IMG/VR virus record: IMGVR_UViG_3300025435_000010
Location: 1 to 64,000 of that record
Source: a virus
DNA length: 64,000 nt
Strand: one strand, 5' to 3'
The position numbers were made by a program, and so were the translations under genes. Positions 37,161-46,738 of this stretch are shown here, piece by piece. The first letter of the stretch is position 1; every line of letters starts with the position of its first letter. The notes below the pieces were generated by a model. That model had not been told where the DNA came from and made no database searches. It was given only the letters and a program-made list of their open reading frames with translations.

Positions 37161-38243
37161 TTAACCAACGAAGAACATCGGAGGCATAGCATCGCCCATA
37201 CCGGGAGAGGCACCTGTAAAGAGTTGATCTTCGAGTTTTTTCTTCTCTTCTAAACCTTGATTTAAAATATCGTTGTAGTTAATTGAGCCACCTCCAAAGA
37301 GAGTCGTGCCGGTATACTTGCCTCTAACATTACTAATGGCAATCTTACTCAATGCTAGAGCATATTGGTATACCCACGGCTCCTTAATAACATCCCTTAA
37401 AGGTCTTTCAACATAACATGCAACAGTGCCCCAGAATTGACCACTTGATCCAGAGATATGCGGTGGTGGATAGAAAGTAAGAAGTTGTGTACGCGGATCA
37501 AAAGTAAACGCACGACGTGTAGCTAATAATTTATCTCTTACCTCAAGCCAGTTTTTTAATGTATACCAACTAATAAGATCGAATCCATAATTACCCATCG
37601 CGTAGCTAAAATATGTCTGCTGGGCAAGAGTCTGTTCAATAGTAAATAACGAATTAATACCATCTGATGTACCTTCTTCAAAATTATAGATATCAATGAC
37701 TTTTCTATAATCCATTGTATCATAATCAAAACTGTTTACGTATTTGGTCTGATCAGTTGTCGATGGGTTGAAATATTGAGTTAATGTACTGTTAAAGTTT
37801 AATACGCTAAGATATGCTGATGTTGTTAAGAGTTGATTCTGAAATATTCCTGTCGCGTAAATGCTTGAAAGTGTTGACGACGTGCTAAATGTTGCTGCAG
37901 GTATTGTTGATGTTGCGGCGTAAACAGTCGATGCAATAGGTGGATTAGTACGTGAGAAGTTTGGTGTTATGCTGAATAAGTCGTCAAGCTTAATACCAAC
38001 ACCATCAACATATAAATTAGAATTAAAGACGATATACTCCTCTGTATAACCGGCGTACTTAGTGAATAATTCACAGGCTTGTGATATAAATTCAAATAAT
38101 TGATCTTGATGAATTTCTATATTAATCATTGGTGCTCCAAGAGCACGTGTAATACGATCACCTAATCTACTAAAAGAATTAATTCTACTAGTTAAATTAG
38201 TACTTTGAAAAGCAGAAATTGGTGTTACGGCAGAGCAATCCAT
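37161..38243 (-). CDS. gp13: neck protein, gp13-like
   Basis: 360 residues (T4 gp13 is 309). ALGAPMINIEIHQDQLFEFI near the N-terminus and the C-terminal half (PWVYQYALALSKIAISNVRG, GLEEKKKLEDQLF, PPMFFVG) align with gp13. Part of the head-tail connector below the portal. Own late promoter. Confidence 0.85.
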   Translation of the reverse strand: MDCSAVTPISAFQSTNLTSRINSFSRLGDRITRALGAPMINIEIHQDQLFEFISQACELFTKYAGYTEEYIVFNSNLYVDGVGIKLDDLFSITPNFSRTNPPIASTVYAATSTIPAATFSTSSTLSSIYATGIFQNQLLTTSAYLSVLNFNSTLTQYFNPSTTDQTKYVNSFDYDTMDYRKVIDIYNFEEGTSDGINSLFTIEQTLAQQTYFSYAMGNYGFDLISWYTLKNWLEVRDKLLATRRAFTFDPRTQLLTFYPPPHISGSSGQFWGTVACYVERPLRDVIKEPWVYQYALALSKIAISNVRGKYTGTTLFGGGSINYNDILNQGLEEKKKLEDQLFTGASPGMGDAMPPMFFVG

Positions 38244-38248
38244 AACAT

Positions 38249-38254
38249 TATTTA
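38249..38254 (-). promoter_or_regulatory. late promoter AATAAATA, 5 nt before ATG 38243
   Basis: TAAATA, ATGTT, ATG. Confidence 0.6.
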
Positions 38255-40018
38255 TTAAGCAGGAGGCGCCTCAGCGGCAGGAGCTGCAGCGCCAGCTTCA
38301 GGTGCTGCCCCAGCTTCAGGAGGTGCTTCCTCGCCACCTGTCGGACCTGGACCGAATGCTGGTGGTGTACCGGAGGGGGCACTTCCTCCTCCACCAGCGG
38401 TAGCTCCAGTTCCGGGAGCTGCAAGAGATCCAGCTTCACGCCAATCAGGCCCGGTATTTTCAATTTGAGCTAATTCCCACATAAGTTCTTTATCCTTACG
38501 TAAGAACTCTCTATTTGCCATAACTTCGGAATCTGACCAACCGAGATATTTCTTTTGAGCGTACGTCTTTGAAACAAAATCACTCTGAGTGATAGTATTA
38601 AAATTTTCAGCTCTAAGTTGAAATTTTTGTTGCTCTCTTAATTCGTAAAAATTTGTTGGGACGTTAAAGGTGAGGTCAATATGAACATCTCTCAACTTCA
38701 TCTCCTCATAAATGCCTTTAAGCTTGAGATGAGTTACAAATCCATTCTTTAAACCTGATGCAAATCGTTGTTGTTGACGAATAACAAAGCGTGCGAATTT
38801 AAGCTCTTCTCTTAAAATATCAGCTCCATCTTTGTATGGATCCTCTGGATTAAGACGAGAGGAAGGTACTTTAAGAGACTTATAAAGCTTCTTAACAAAG
38901 TACATTAAATCAGTAAGCTCACCAAGGTTAGCACCACCGGCAAGTTGTGTAACTGATGTCCCCTCTGAGCCTGCACGCTTGGCAAACCAAAAGCTATCAA
39001 GCATGGATTGGGGATTAAACTTCTGTACTGTAGCTCCTTGATTAGCATCATACGTTCTCTTTGACCAGTAGTTGGTCATGAGTTTGCGTAGATAAGCCTC
39101 GGCCTTAGGGGGAGCCATATTACCAACATCAACATTAAAGACAAGACGTTCAGGCGCCCTGACCAAGCGATAGATTACAATTGAATCTTCAATTAAGCTT
39201 AGCTGACGATAAGCACGTCTTGCATTTTCAATAAATGGTAGTCTTAAATTTTTATTTTCATTCCAGATACCAGAATTGACATATGTAACCTGATTGATAT
39301 CCATTGGTACGAGCTCTGTTCTCGCTATTTTGCCAGGATTTTTAGCATCATAAATAGGCTTTCTAAGAAGATAGCCTTTTACGATCATATTCTGTACATT
39401 TTCAAATACCGGATCAATTACGTCTGACGGAATCGAGACAACACCTAGAATACCTTCTTTTGTATGTTGTTTGTGAATGATATGCTCCCAATAAATCTCA
39501 GCATCAACAAGCATTTGACGGACATATTCCCAGCCTTTATGTTCAAGATCAAAATAACCAATATACTTTTGAAATTCTCTTTTAACTTTTGCTTTTTGTG
39601 TTTCAGATAATCCAGAATCAACAAAATTAAGCTTAACTATTTCGCCCTGATCGTCTTTATTAATAAATTCATCGCAGATTTCATCTAATGCGTCAGCAAC
39701 CTCTGAATAGGCAGCCATAACACGGTAATCCATGAGTCGACGACCTTTATCCGGTTGGATATTGGCGTACATGAAGTCATGATAATCCTTATTCTGTAGA
39801 ATACTTGCATACTGATCATCTGTCATCGAGATCGATGACGAGACAGACTGGCGTGTGAGAGCGCCTATCCTATCAGTACCTTTACCGTAGAAGTTTTCAT
39901 ACTTTGGGTTAAGAGATTTAATCTTATCGTTTATATCATAAGACTGGTATGGGAGTTTTGAAGAAACATACTTCATTAACTCCCTTCCAAATGTACTTTC
40001 TCTATTAGAATCTACCAT
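38255..40018 (-). CDS. gp20: portal vertex protein, gp20-like
   Basis: 587 residues. RRLMDYRVMAAYSEVADALD, VDAEIYWEHII, YRLVRAPERLVFNVDVG and SSRLNPEDPYK match T4 gp20. The last 60 residues are an Ala/Pro/Gly/Glu-rich tail not present in T4. TAAATA lies 24 bases before the ATG. Confidence 0.93.
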   Translation of the reverse strand: MVDSNRESTFGRELMKYVSSKLPYQSYDINDKIKSLNPKYENFYGKGTDRIGALTRQSVSSSISMTDDQYASILQNKDYHDFMYANIQPDKGRRLMDYRVMAAYSEVADALDEICDEFINKDDQGEIVKLNFVDSGLSETQKAKVKREFQKYIGYFDLEHKGWEYVRQMLVDAEIYWEHIIHKQHTKEGILGVVSIPSDVIDPVFENVQNMIVKGYLLRKPIYDAKNPGKIARTELVPMDINQVTYVNSGIWNENKNLRLPFIENARRAYRQLSLIEDSIVIYRLVRAPERLVFNVDVGNMAPPKAEAYLRKLMTNYWSKRTYDANQGATVQKFNPQSMLDSFWFAKRAGSEGTSVTQLAGGANLGELTDLMYFVKKLYKSLKVPSSRLNPEDPYKDGADILREELKFARFVIRQQQRFASGLKNGFVTHLKLKGIYEEMKLRDVHIDLTFNVPTNFYELREQQKFQLRAENFNTITQSDFVSKTYAQKKYLGWSDSEVMANREFLRKDKELMWELAQIENTGPDWREAGSLAAPGTGATAGGGGSAPSGTPPAFGPGPTGGEEAPPEAGAAPEAGAAAPAAEAPPA

Positions 40019-40042
40019 AGGTCAACACGATTACTTAATGAG

Positions 40043-40048
40043 TATTTA
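40043..40048 (-). promoter_or_regulatory. late promoter CTAAATA, 24 nt before ATG 40018
   Basis: ACTAAATA on the minus strand; longest leader among the late genes with this motif. Confidence 0.4.
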
Positions 40049-40062
40049 GTAGAATATCAAAT

Positions 40063-40893
40063 TTATAAATATAAATTTGCATTCGCATTTGATGTTGTGT
40101 ATGTTACACTTGGTGTTATTTGCGGATACGCGTATGTTGATAGCTTCTCCACCTCTGTAACCAGTCCTGAGCTAGTATAAGTGAAGTTAGTAGCTGTAAG
40201 TTGATTAACAGATGTAAGCACATCTACAGCATAGAAATTACTATCAATATAAAAGATATTACCAACGGGATCTTGAGCTGCGGGGAACAACCACCCTTTA
40301 ATAGTAAATGAAGTATCACCGGAAATTTTATATTTTTCATTTGCTGTTATATCTGTAGGGTAGTTTAAATTAACGGATCCACTCCAGAGTACCTCACTAC
40401 GAATTTCTTGCGGAATAGCAAAGCCGGATGATGATAAGTCAAGAGGTACTTTCCACGATATAATAATATATGGATTATTGTAGGGGATAAAATTAGATAA
40501 AATTTGATCCATGTCAGTCTGAAATTTTGTCAAAATAGACATATTAACAGTAATATTGACTGGTACGGGACTGTTATAATGAATAGAAGTACTACCGTCA
40601 GTAGCTTCGCTTGTTCCACTTGAAAAGTAATAACCGTTTATCTTGTTAAAAACACGTGTTTCATCTCTCGAGACATTGCTAATGCTGACAGAAACGACAG
40701 GTACAGTAATATTTTGAGCTAAATTGACAAGATCGTAAAGCACACGTTGCTTTGGTGCATATACGTATCGAACTTGTACTTTATTCTGAGCTACACGGTT
40801 TTTATCATACCTATTAATAATGATATTATCAAACGCAGTGACGAACTGCGTTAAGAGGTCCTTAATTTCAAAATGATAGGTCTGAAGCTTCAC
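40063..40893 (-). CDS. gp15: tail sheath stabiliser / completion protein, gp15-like
   Basis: 276 residues (T4 gp15 is 272), GTG start. PVNITVNMSILTKFQTDMDQ, ILSNFIPYNNPYIIIS and FTIKGWLFPA follow the order of conserved segments in gp15, which caps the contracted-tail tube and sheath at the neck. The GTG is six bases after TAAATA. Confidence 0.75.
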   Translation of the reverse strand: MKLQTYHFEIKDLLTQFVTAFDNIIINRYDKNRVAQNKVQVRYVYAPKQRVLYDLVNLAQNITVPVVSVSISNVSRDETRVFNKINGYYFSSGTSEATDGSTSIHYNSPVPVNITVNMSILTKFQTDMDQILSNFIPYNNPYIIISWKVPLDLSSSGFAIPQEIRSEVLWSGSVNLNYPTDITANEKYKISGDTSFTIKGWLFPAAQDPVGNIFYIDSNFYAVDVLTSVNQLTATNFTYTSSGLVTEVEKLSTYAYPQITPSVTYTTSNANANLYL

Positions 40894-40899
40894 TATAGA

Positions 40900-40905
40900 T
40901 ATTTA
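40900..40905 (-). promoter_or_regulatory. late promoter GATAAATA, 6 nt before GTG 40893
   Basis: TAAATA, TCTATA, GTG. Confidence 0.6.
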
Positions 40906-42528
40906 TCAATGAATACGCTCGATAAAATATTTTGGTAACTTAGACTTGGCTCTTTTAACAGTATTAATAAAATTACCATCAAGTATATATGTACTCGAGT
41001 AATCATCTTTATTACGTGTAGCACGGCCTGAGGCTTGAACCACGGCATTAAGCATTTTGTTTTCGTACCAGTCCTTATCTAATTCAAATAACTTTTTAAT
41101 ACGCTTTGACGAGAGAGGTAAGAAAGGTGATTTAACAATAATTTGAAATCTAGCTAGATTATCTTTAAGATCGATACCATACACCAGGGAAGGTGAAACG
41201 AGAATAGTGGGGTCATTATTCTCAGTATGTATCTTCAATATATCTTCATTAGTATTATTTGTATCTCTGCAGAGTAAACGGTCATTCTTTATTCTTTCCT
41301 TAATGAAGGATGTTATATCGTTAGAGTGTGTATGTATAATGCCTTTGTCAGCTTTATGATGCTCAATAATAGTTTTAATTTGATCGCAAATACCAGGTAA
41401 TGCATTAGCTAGAGTTTTGTAATTAAGTTTATATTTTGAAGAAATATAAATTGGTGACTTTGCTGGTTCAAATGTACTATCTACTTCAATATACTCATAG
41501 TCAGTAATACCGAGAGATTTTGCAAAATGCTTGTGATCAATAATAGTCGCAGACATTAATACAACTCTTTCTCCGTGATTGAAAATATATTTTGATAGAG
41601 AGTAAGCTCTAAGCGGGGTAAGAATAACACGCTTTGAATCAATATCGATTACAAATTCACAATCCTGCCAGTGAGAATTTATAATCGTAAGGGACCGGTG
41701 TATGTTCTTAAGAAATTGATACTTTATTTTTTCGGTCTGCGTTATTAACTTTTTATTTGACCTATTCAAGAAAATATTAAGCTCGTCAGATATTTTTTCA
41801 ATTAAATTACTAGTCCAAATATGAGCACGGTCTCTGTTATCAGTTACCAGTACTTCATAGGGTATGTTATAATTGCTTAGCTTTTCATAACTAATTTCTG
41901 CAGAAAATTGACGAATGAGCTCATCTTCAAGTTCTGACGCTTCATCGCATATCAAAAAATTCTTTTGCTTAATATGAGATGGTAGTGATAAGAACATTTT
42001 ATAATTAAGAACGGCAAACTGCGATAACATCGCTTCATTACGTGCATTATAATAAGGACATCTATTTTCCACCCAACAACTATCACGCAACGTAGGTGCA
42101 AACGTGCAGGGAGCTAACTCCGCATCGTAGTTCTTATCAATATCGCAGATGTAATTTGTCTTTCCCTTTAGTGCATCTGTACCCTTAAACAGTTCTTGAT
42201 ATTGATCTTGTAATGATTTGGTTATAGTTAAAGCAAATGTACCAAAAGCGGGTTCATCTTTACATTCTTTTTCATAAGAATAATTCCCGTCAAAGTCGAC
42301 CCTATATGCATCGTAATTGCGAATTAATTGCTTAAACGTTTCACTAGGTAAATCGCTTGTATTAGCAAGAGTCTTAGCTAAAAAGCTCTTGCCCGAGCCT
42401 GTAGGGGCACAGCAAATAACAAACTTCTTACCCCCGCTAAAAGCTTTCTCTATCTTATTAATTAAATTTACCTGAAGCTTACTCGGGGTAAAATCACTAG
42501 GAAACTGCGATATATAACTAGTCGTCAC
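40906..42528 (-). CDS. DinG/Rad3(XPD)-like Fe-S helicase
   Basis: 540 residues, GTG start. Walker A APTGSGKS (41-48), four Cys (128, 141, 151, 157) between motifs I and II suited to an Fe-S cluster, motif II ICDEASELED (193-202, DEAS in place of DEAH) and a C-terminal helicase half ending QASGRATRNKDDYSSTYILDG. A 5'-3' DNA helicase in repair or replication is the likely role. Leaderless early promoter directly before the GTG. Confidence 0.85.
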   Translation of the reverse strand: MTTSYISQFPSDFTPSKLQVNLINKIEKAFSGGKKFVICCAPTGSGKSFLAKTLANTSDLPSETFKQLIRNYDAYRVDFDGNYSYEKECKDEPAFGTFALTITKSLQDQYQELFKGTDALKGKTNYICDIDKNYDAELAPCTFAPTLRDSCWVENRCPYYNARNEAMLSQFAVLNYKMFLSLPSHIKQKNFLICDEASELEDELIRQFSAEISYEKLSNYNIPYEVLVTDNRDRAHIWTSNLIEKISDELNIFLNRSNKKLITQTEKIKYQFLKNIHRSLTIINSHWQDCEFVIDIDSKRVILTPLRAYSLSKYIFNHGERVVLMSATIIDHKHFAKSLGITDYEYIEVDSTFEPAKSPIYISSKYKLNYKTLANALPGICDQIKTIIEHHKADKGIIHTHSNDITSFIKERIKNDRLLCRDTNNTNEDILKIHTENNDPTILVSPSLVYGIDLKDNLARFQIIVKSPFLPLSSKRIKKLFELDKDWYENKMLNAVVQASGRATRNKDDYSSTYILDGNFINTVKRAKSKLPKYFIERIH

Positions 42529-42534
42529 GACTTG

Positions 42535-42562
42535 ATTATACTATATCAATTAAAATTAGCAA
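42535..42562 (-). promoter_or_regulatory. leaderless early promoter for helicase, GTG 42528
   Basis: TTGCTA, 16 bp, TATAAT, CAAGTC, GTG on the minus strand. Confidence 0.7.
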
Positions 42563-42893
42563 TTACCTTTTTATTAAAAAATTTAGATGTCTTGAGTAAT
42601 TTAATTTTGTTTGTCTGCTCTCTTATTGCGCTATTAGATAAGCAGAATGCATCTAAAGTATAATCAAATTCAATGCTAGTATCTGTACTTGAGATAGCAA
42701 AAGGATACGGGAGTTCATATAAAACTTTTTTATTTTCTTTCTCTAAGCCAAGAAGAGTGAAAATACAAAAGAAATCTTTAATACAAAAAAGTTGCAATTT
42801 CCCTTGCTTTACTGTCTTATTATCAACAGTAAACGAAGCCTTTAGTAAGAGAAAGGGCTTTATAATTTGTTCGATTTCTTCTATAGATGTCAT
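42546..42893 (-). CDS. hypothetical protein
   Basis: 115 residues, MTSIEEIEQIIKPFLLLKAS. Alternating strands and helices (LQLFCIKDFFCIFTLLGLEK). Overlaps the upstream gene by ATGA. The helicase promoter lies across its 3' end. No family recognised. Confidence 0.65.
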   Translation of the reverse strand: MTSIEEIEQIIKPFLLLKASFTVDNKTVKQGKLQLFCIKDFFCIFTLLGLEKENKKVLYELPYPFAISSTDTSIEFDYTLDAFCLSNSAIREQTNKIKLLKTSKFFNKKVIANFN

Positions 42894-43267
42894 GAGTTCA
42901 TAAAGCTTACTTTTTGTGGAGCTGAAAGTCCAGCAAGCTTTTCATTAAAAAAATTCCAAAATGTCTTATTTGCAGGTATAACCTGTATAAGATCGCAAGC
43001 TATCATATTAATACATCGATAGTCTTGCATAAAAATGTCCCAAGTGATAATGAGATCTTTCATATTAGGGTCAAACTTAGGTATATTAATGGCACGTTTA
43101 TAGTTTAACGCTAATCTACCCTCAGGGCTATTAAGCAAAGTTAAAGAATTCGTACAAAGCATTCGTCTTGTTAATCCAGCGCCCGGTTTCAGACGGCGGC
43201 GATTAAACTTTATTTCGACGACGTTGTTTAGCAGCAGACTTTTTAAGGTGGGCAGCGACGCTTTCAT
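42890..43267 (-). CDS. SH3-like DUF2693-type phage protein
   Basis: 125 residues from Met at 43267 (MKASLPTLKSLLLNN). VVEIKFNRRRLKPG...TRRMLCTNS and LIITWDIFMQDYRCINM are motifs of a small conserved protein of T4-like phages (DUF2693/WYL_2-like). The first 65 bases overlap the end of the GroES-like gene in another frame. A start at 43297 is also possible. Confidence 0.65.
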   Translation of the reverse strand: MKASLPTLKSLLLNNVVEIKFNRRRLKPGAGLTRRMLCTNSLTLLNSPEGRLALNYKRAINIPKFDPNMKDLIITWDIFMQDYRCINMIACDLIQVIPANKTFWNFFNEKLAGLSAPQKVSFMNS

Positions 43268-43676
43268 TATCATCTCCTCGTAGTGAACAGATACCAAAGA
43301 TACGTTGCTCGTTTAAGAAAATACCTTTCTTAAGAGTGCCGTAACCCTCAATATCGATATTAGCAACCGGGACACCTAGATTGTTAGGAAAACAGACATA
43401 TTCACCTTTCTTTGCATATCTAACATTAGGCCCTGCGAGGATTACCTCGCCAATTCTCCACGCTTTTGTATCAGTATTAACGGGAACATGTAGACCATTT
43501 CTAATAATACTAGATCCGTCTTCTGTTTCGTCAACAAAAGTACAGAGTAAAATATCATCAAGAACTGTCTTGAGGTTATACCCGTAAAACACAGAATTAA
43601 AAGAGTTTTTTGGGAGTGAAGAAAAGTCAATTAAACTCTTCGGGAGAGGTCCAAGCATGTCGATATCGGCTACCAT
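43203..43676 (-). CDS. GroES-like co-chaperonin (putative gp31 analogue)
   Basis: 157 residues. DDILLCTFVDETEDGSSI, HVPVNTDTKAWRIGEVILAG, KKGEYVCFPN and ILNEQRI-type C-terminal strand (FLNEQRIFGICSL) follow the GroES fold order. T4 uses gp31 for capsid folding with host GroEL. Sequence identity to gp31 is low; assignment is structural by pattern. The basic tail KKSAAKQRRRNKV is in the overlap. Confidence 0.55.
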   Translation of the reverse strand: MVADIDMLGPLPKSLIDFSSLPKNSFNSVFYGYNLKTVLDDILLCTFVDETEDGSSIIRNGLHVPVNTDTKAWRIGEVILAGPNVRYAKKGEYVCFPNNLGVPVANIDIEGYGTLKKGIFLNEQRIFGICSLRGDDNESVAAHLKKSAAKQRRRNKV

Positions 43677-43682
43677 ATACGT

Positions 43683-44054
43683 TTAATTAGATAGGTTTTC
43701 TGAAAATGCAATGTATTGATTTATTTCTCTCTTTGAAAGCTCAAGATTATTAGCAAGCATTTCAATGTCATTATTTTCTTCTTTTTTTTCTTCTTTAACT
43801 TTCTTTATATAAGATATTCGCTTTGAGGTGACTCTTGGCATTACCGCGACAAATAAGCTATACAGATCTTTTTTGTCGTTAAAAACGCCAATGTATTTGT
43901 TTAGTATATTGCTAAATGTAGCAATAGATGGCGAGTACATGCTACACCATCTATTGAGCATATAGGGCGAAAAGTTGCTCTCTTCGTCTACAGAGTTAAA
44001 ACAAGTTTTCTTTTTAGAAAAGAGTGTACTCGATATAAAATCAAATATCGTCAT
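43683..44054 (-). CDS. gp62: clamp-loader small subunit, gp62-like
   Basis: 123 residues. FSPYMLNRWCSMYSPSIATF, NKYIGVFNDKKDLYSLFVAV and RISYIKK resemble gp62 of T4-like cyanophages (NPY-NR, DK..YDFL). The gene overlaps the next by one base. With a gp44 elsewhere it would load the sliding clamp for replication and late transcription. Confidence 0.6.
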   Translation of the reverse strand: MTIFDFISSTLFSKKKTCFNSVDEESNFSPYMLNRWCSMYSPSIATFSNILNKYIGVFNDKKDLYSLFVAVMPRVTSKRISYIKKVKEEKKEENNDIEMLANNLELSKREINQYIAFSENLSN

Positions 44055-44638
44055 TAACTAATGACTTTTGTAGTTGCAAGAAAGATATCTTCTACCATTG
44101 CATAGAAGATTTCGATAATATCTCTCATAAACTGCTCAGCTTCTGTATCACCTAACTTAGTCGAAAAAGCAAATGCTGGGGCTTTCTTACCAGCTTCTAT
44201 ATTAATACCGGTATGACCGAGTGCTACATTATTCTTCGAATAGGTAATACTAACACTACACTTACCCTTCATCTGTGTAACGCCGCCTTGGTTATGCTCC
44301 TTATGAACCATGAGGTCGTCTCCGTCAACTTCAATAGGTGCTCTAAGATACTTGCTACTAAGGATATTAGCAATCTGCGTATTAAGAAGACGTTGAAACG
44401 CTACAGCGCCAAAAGGGTCTAAGTTAGGGATCTCCCAACAGAAGTTAATTGCATCGTCACTGTAGATATAATCAGCATTAAGGATATCTTCATTGTCAAT
44501 CATACCTTCAGCCTCCACTTTCATAGGAGCTCTAAAAGCTACAATGTTACCAATGGGCAATGTATTCTTACGAAAATATTTGTAAGCAAAGCGATTGTGA
44601 ATGAGATCTCCGTCGTATAATGGTACGTTAATAATCAT
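44054..44638 (-). CDS. DUF366-like protein
   Basis: 194 residues. IVAFRAPMKVEAEGMIDNED, FQRLLNTQIANIL, DGDDLMVH and KCSVSITYSKNNVALGHTGI match the order of conserved segments in the otherwise archaeal-type DUF366. Function of the family is unknown. Last gene upstream of gp62. Confidence 0.6.
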   Translation of the reverse strand: MIINVPLYDGDLIHNRFAYKYFRKNTLPIGNIVAFRAPMKVEAEGMIDNEDILNADYIYSDDAINFCWEIPNLDPFGAVAFQRLLNTQIANILSSKYLRAPIEVDGDDLMVHKEHNQGGVTQMKGKCSVSITYSKNNVALGHTGINIEAGKKAPAFAFSTKLGDTEAEQFMRDIIEIFYAMVEDIFLATTKVIS

Positions 44639-44670
44639 ATGCTATAATAATAACTGGTTAACTTGATTAA

Positions 44671-46272
44671 TCAAGAGGTATATGGATGCCACTCACACTT
44701 TTTAAAGAAATCACGCCAGTAGTTATACACACGGTAATCGTTAGGTGTTCCCCAGCAGATATAATTCTTTACTTCAAATACTTTTACATTGAGACCTGCT
44801 TCTATATTCTGGTTAATAACATCATCAACGTAAAATTCTTCGTTCGTACGAATATCTTTACTATAGCAACCTTGCAAGCCACTTATAAAATATTCTGCTT
44901 TTCTATAAAACATTGTACCGATAATAGCGTGCGTTTTAAGAGGATCGTCAAAGACAAACTTTTTACAATATACATGTTTTATATTATTATCATCATCAAC
45001 GTCTAACCAAGAATACATATTAGGATTAACTTTACTCGTTTGATTATTTCTAAACGACCAAACAATAACATCAACACTCTGATCGTCTAATAATTTCTTA
45101 TATTCTTCGGTATCATAAAATACACCGTTATCGCAAGCAGAAATTAATATAGGCTTATCTAAGTCTATATTTCCGTCACGTACTCCGATTTCGCAGGTAC
45201 AGGCTTGACCAGAGGTAACACCTGTTAAACAAACGATACTTGTACCACTAAAATACTTCGGTAGTATTGAGTCCAGCTTAAATTGCTGTACATGATCATC
45301 CTGAGCGACGAATATATTGTGCCTAGATTGCGGTAAGCACTTCACTGCCTGTACTATCATAGGCAAACCGTCTACATCTAAAAGAGGTTTTGGAGTTGTA
45401 TAACCTTCATCAGCAAAACGGCTACCTCGACCTGCCATAGGCAGTATAAGCGTTACGTCGTTATCATGCTCAAGTATAGGTTGTTTAACGGATATATTTT
45501 TAAAATAATTTGACCAGCCTTTATAAATCTCTAAATCGTACGGTGTACCCCATTGTAGCATTTTCTCAATTTCAAATATACCAACCTTTAAACCATCTTC
45601 TACAAGTAGGTTATATACAAGGCTGACATAATACTCACCTTTCAAGTTAATATCACGATCTATAAGCTCTTGAAAATATTTCTTTAGAATAGCGCCGTTC
45701 TTAAAATAATATGTACCGTTCGATGCATACTCGTTCATCTTGTTATCGGTAAATGATTCTTTTTCCTTTATCTGAAGAAGTGTTTTATTCTCTTCTTTGC
45801 AGAAAGCGTAATTGTCACCGCCAAGCATATGGGGATGAAATCCGGTGTAACACGGTATCATGCCGTCGTATATACCATTAGCTGTCTGTTTTAAGAATTG
45901 GTTAAAATTCCAAACTGTACTGTAATCACAATAGCTTACAATAATCTCTGCGTCGTCGTTTATATGGTCTTTTATTTGATATATAGCATCAACAGGACCT
46001 TTTCTATTTTCATTCGAAACACTTATAATTTTACCGGTAGGAGCAATATTTGTAAGAATATTACGCATATCCGTTTCAGCTAAATGTCTTTCATTACAGA
46101 TAAACGTAATATCCTTAATGCCGGAAAACATATTTACCACATGTTCGATAATTGGTTTTCCATCAACGTTTATTAGAGGCTTCGGATCCGTGTAACCGGC
46201 TTCAATAAATCTTCGACCAATACCTGACATCGGTATTATTAATTGTATGTTTCTACCCTGCATATTATACAT
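44671..46272 (-). CDS. tandem-fused sugar nucleotidyltransferase
   Basis: 533 residues consisting of two complete nucleotidyltransferase domains. Each begins with LI-PM-G-G-RF...GY-PKPL-VDG (11-38 and 274-302) and ends with WGTP-D-Y (about 241-250 and near 512). Both signature Gly-rich loops and Lys residues are intact. Probably activates sugars as NDP- or CMP-forms for the adjacent glycosyltransferases. Met4 is an alternative start. Confidence 0.82.
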   Translation of the reverse strand: MYNMQGRNIQLIIPMSGIGRRFIEAGYTDPKPLINVDGKPIIEHVVNMFSGIKDITFICNERHLAETDMRNILTNIAPTGKIISVSNENRKGPVDAIYQIKDHINDDAEIIVSYCDYSTVWNFNQFLKQTANGIYDGMIPCYTGFHPHMLGGDNYAFCKEENKTLLQIKEKESFTDNKMNEYASNGTYYFKNGAILKKYFQELIDRDINLKGEYYVSLVYNLLVEDGLKVGIFEIEKMLQWGTPYDLEIYKGWSNYFKNISVKQPILEHDNDVTLILPMAGRGSRFADEGYTTPKPLLDVDGLPMIVQAVKCLPQSRHNIFVAQDDHVQQFKLDSILPKYFSGTSIVCLTGVTSGQACTCEIGVRDGNIDLDKPILISACDNGVFYDTEEYKKLLDDQSVDVIVWSFRNNQTSKVNPNMYSWLDVDDDNNIKHVYCKKFVFDDPLKTHAIIGTMFYRKAEYFISGLQGCYSKDIRTNEEFYVDDVINQNIEAGLNVKVFEVKNYICWGTPNDYRVYNYWRDFFKKCEWHPYTS

Positions 46273-46276
46273 CTAC

Positions 46277-46738
46277 TTAAATTTTACACTTATATTTGCA
46301 ATATGTGACATAGTCAGTGCAAATACCATGAACAATATCGCCAGGATATGTATCAATATCTTCTTTTGATAAAAGCGGTATTATACAGCTTTCAGTCAAC
46401 GGTAATGTTAAATCATGTACCCAAAGATGTCGAGTACTAGTAAGTACGTATGTATCTATTGAATGGCAGAAATATTTTGCTGCTGTAAATTCTTTTAATT
46501 TGTAAGCCGCAGCAACATCCTTACAGTGGAGCCAGAGATACTTTAACCGTGGTTCTAACCACTCACGATTAATTTTATAGTCGGGTGTATCGTGACCTAA
46601 CCAGAACTGATTATTGATATAGCGTATATCGATTTCAACTTCATATCCTAGCTGTATTGCGCAATCAATATACGACGGTCTGTTTTCCTTATCAGGTATA
46701 GGTCCGATAATATTACCTCTATGTGATATTAATTTCAT
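46277..46738 (-). CDS. GDPD-like (glycerophosphodiesterase fold) protein
   Basis: 153 residues. LISHRGN (His6, Arg7), ENRPSYIDCAI and YEVEIDIRYINNQFWLGHD (Glu-x-Asp and His-Asp) are the active-site segments of the GDPD TIM barrel. Shorter than usual (about 240), so a minimal form. May process a phosphodiester-linked glycan. Overlaps the HAD gene by ATGA. Confidence 0.72.
   Translation of the reverse strand: MKLISHRGNIIGPIPDKENRPSYIDCAIQLGYEVEIDIRYINNQFWLGHDTPDYKINREWLEPRLKYLWLHCKDVAAAYKLKEFTAAKYFCHSIDTYVLTSTRHLWVHDLTLPLTESCIIPLLSKEDIDTYPGDIVHGICTDYVTYCKYKCKI

Noticed and set aside
38248-38463. 71-residue minus-strand ORF at the portal C-terminus
   Set aside because: Shadow of the Ala/Pro-rich portal tail in another frame.
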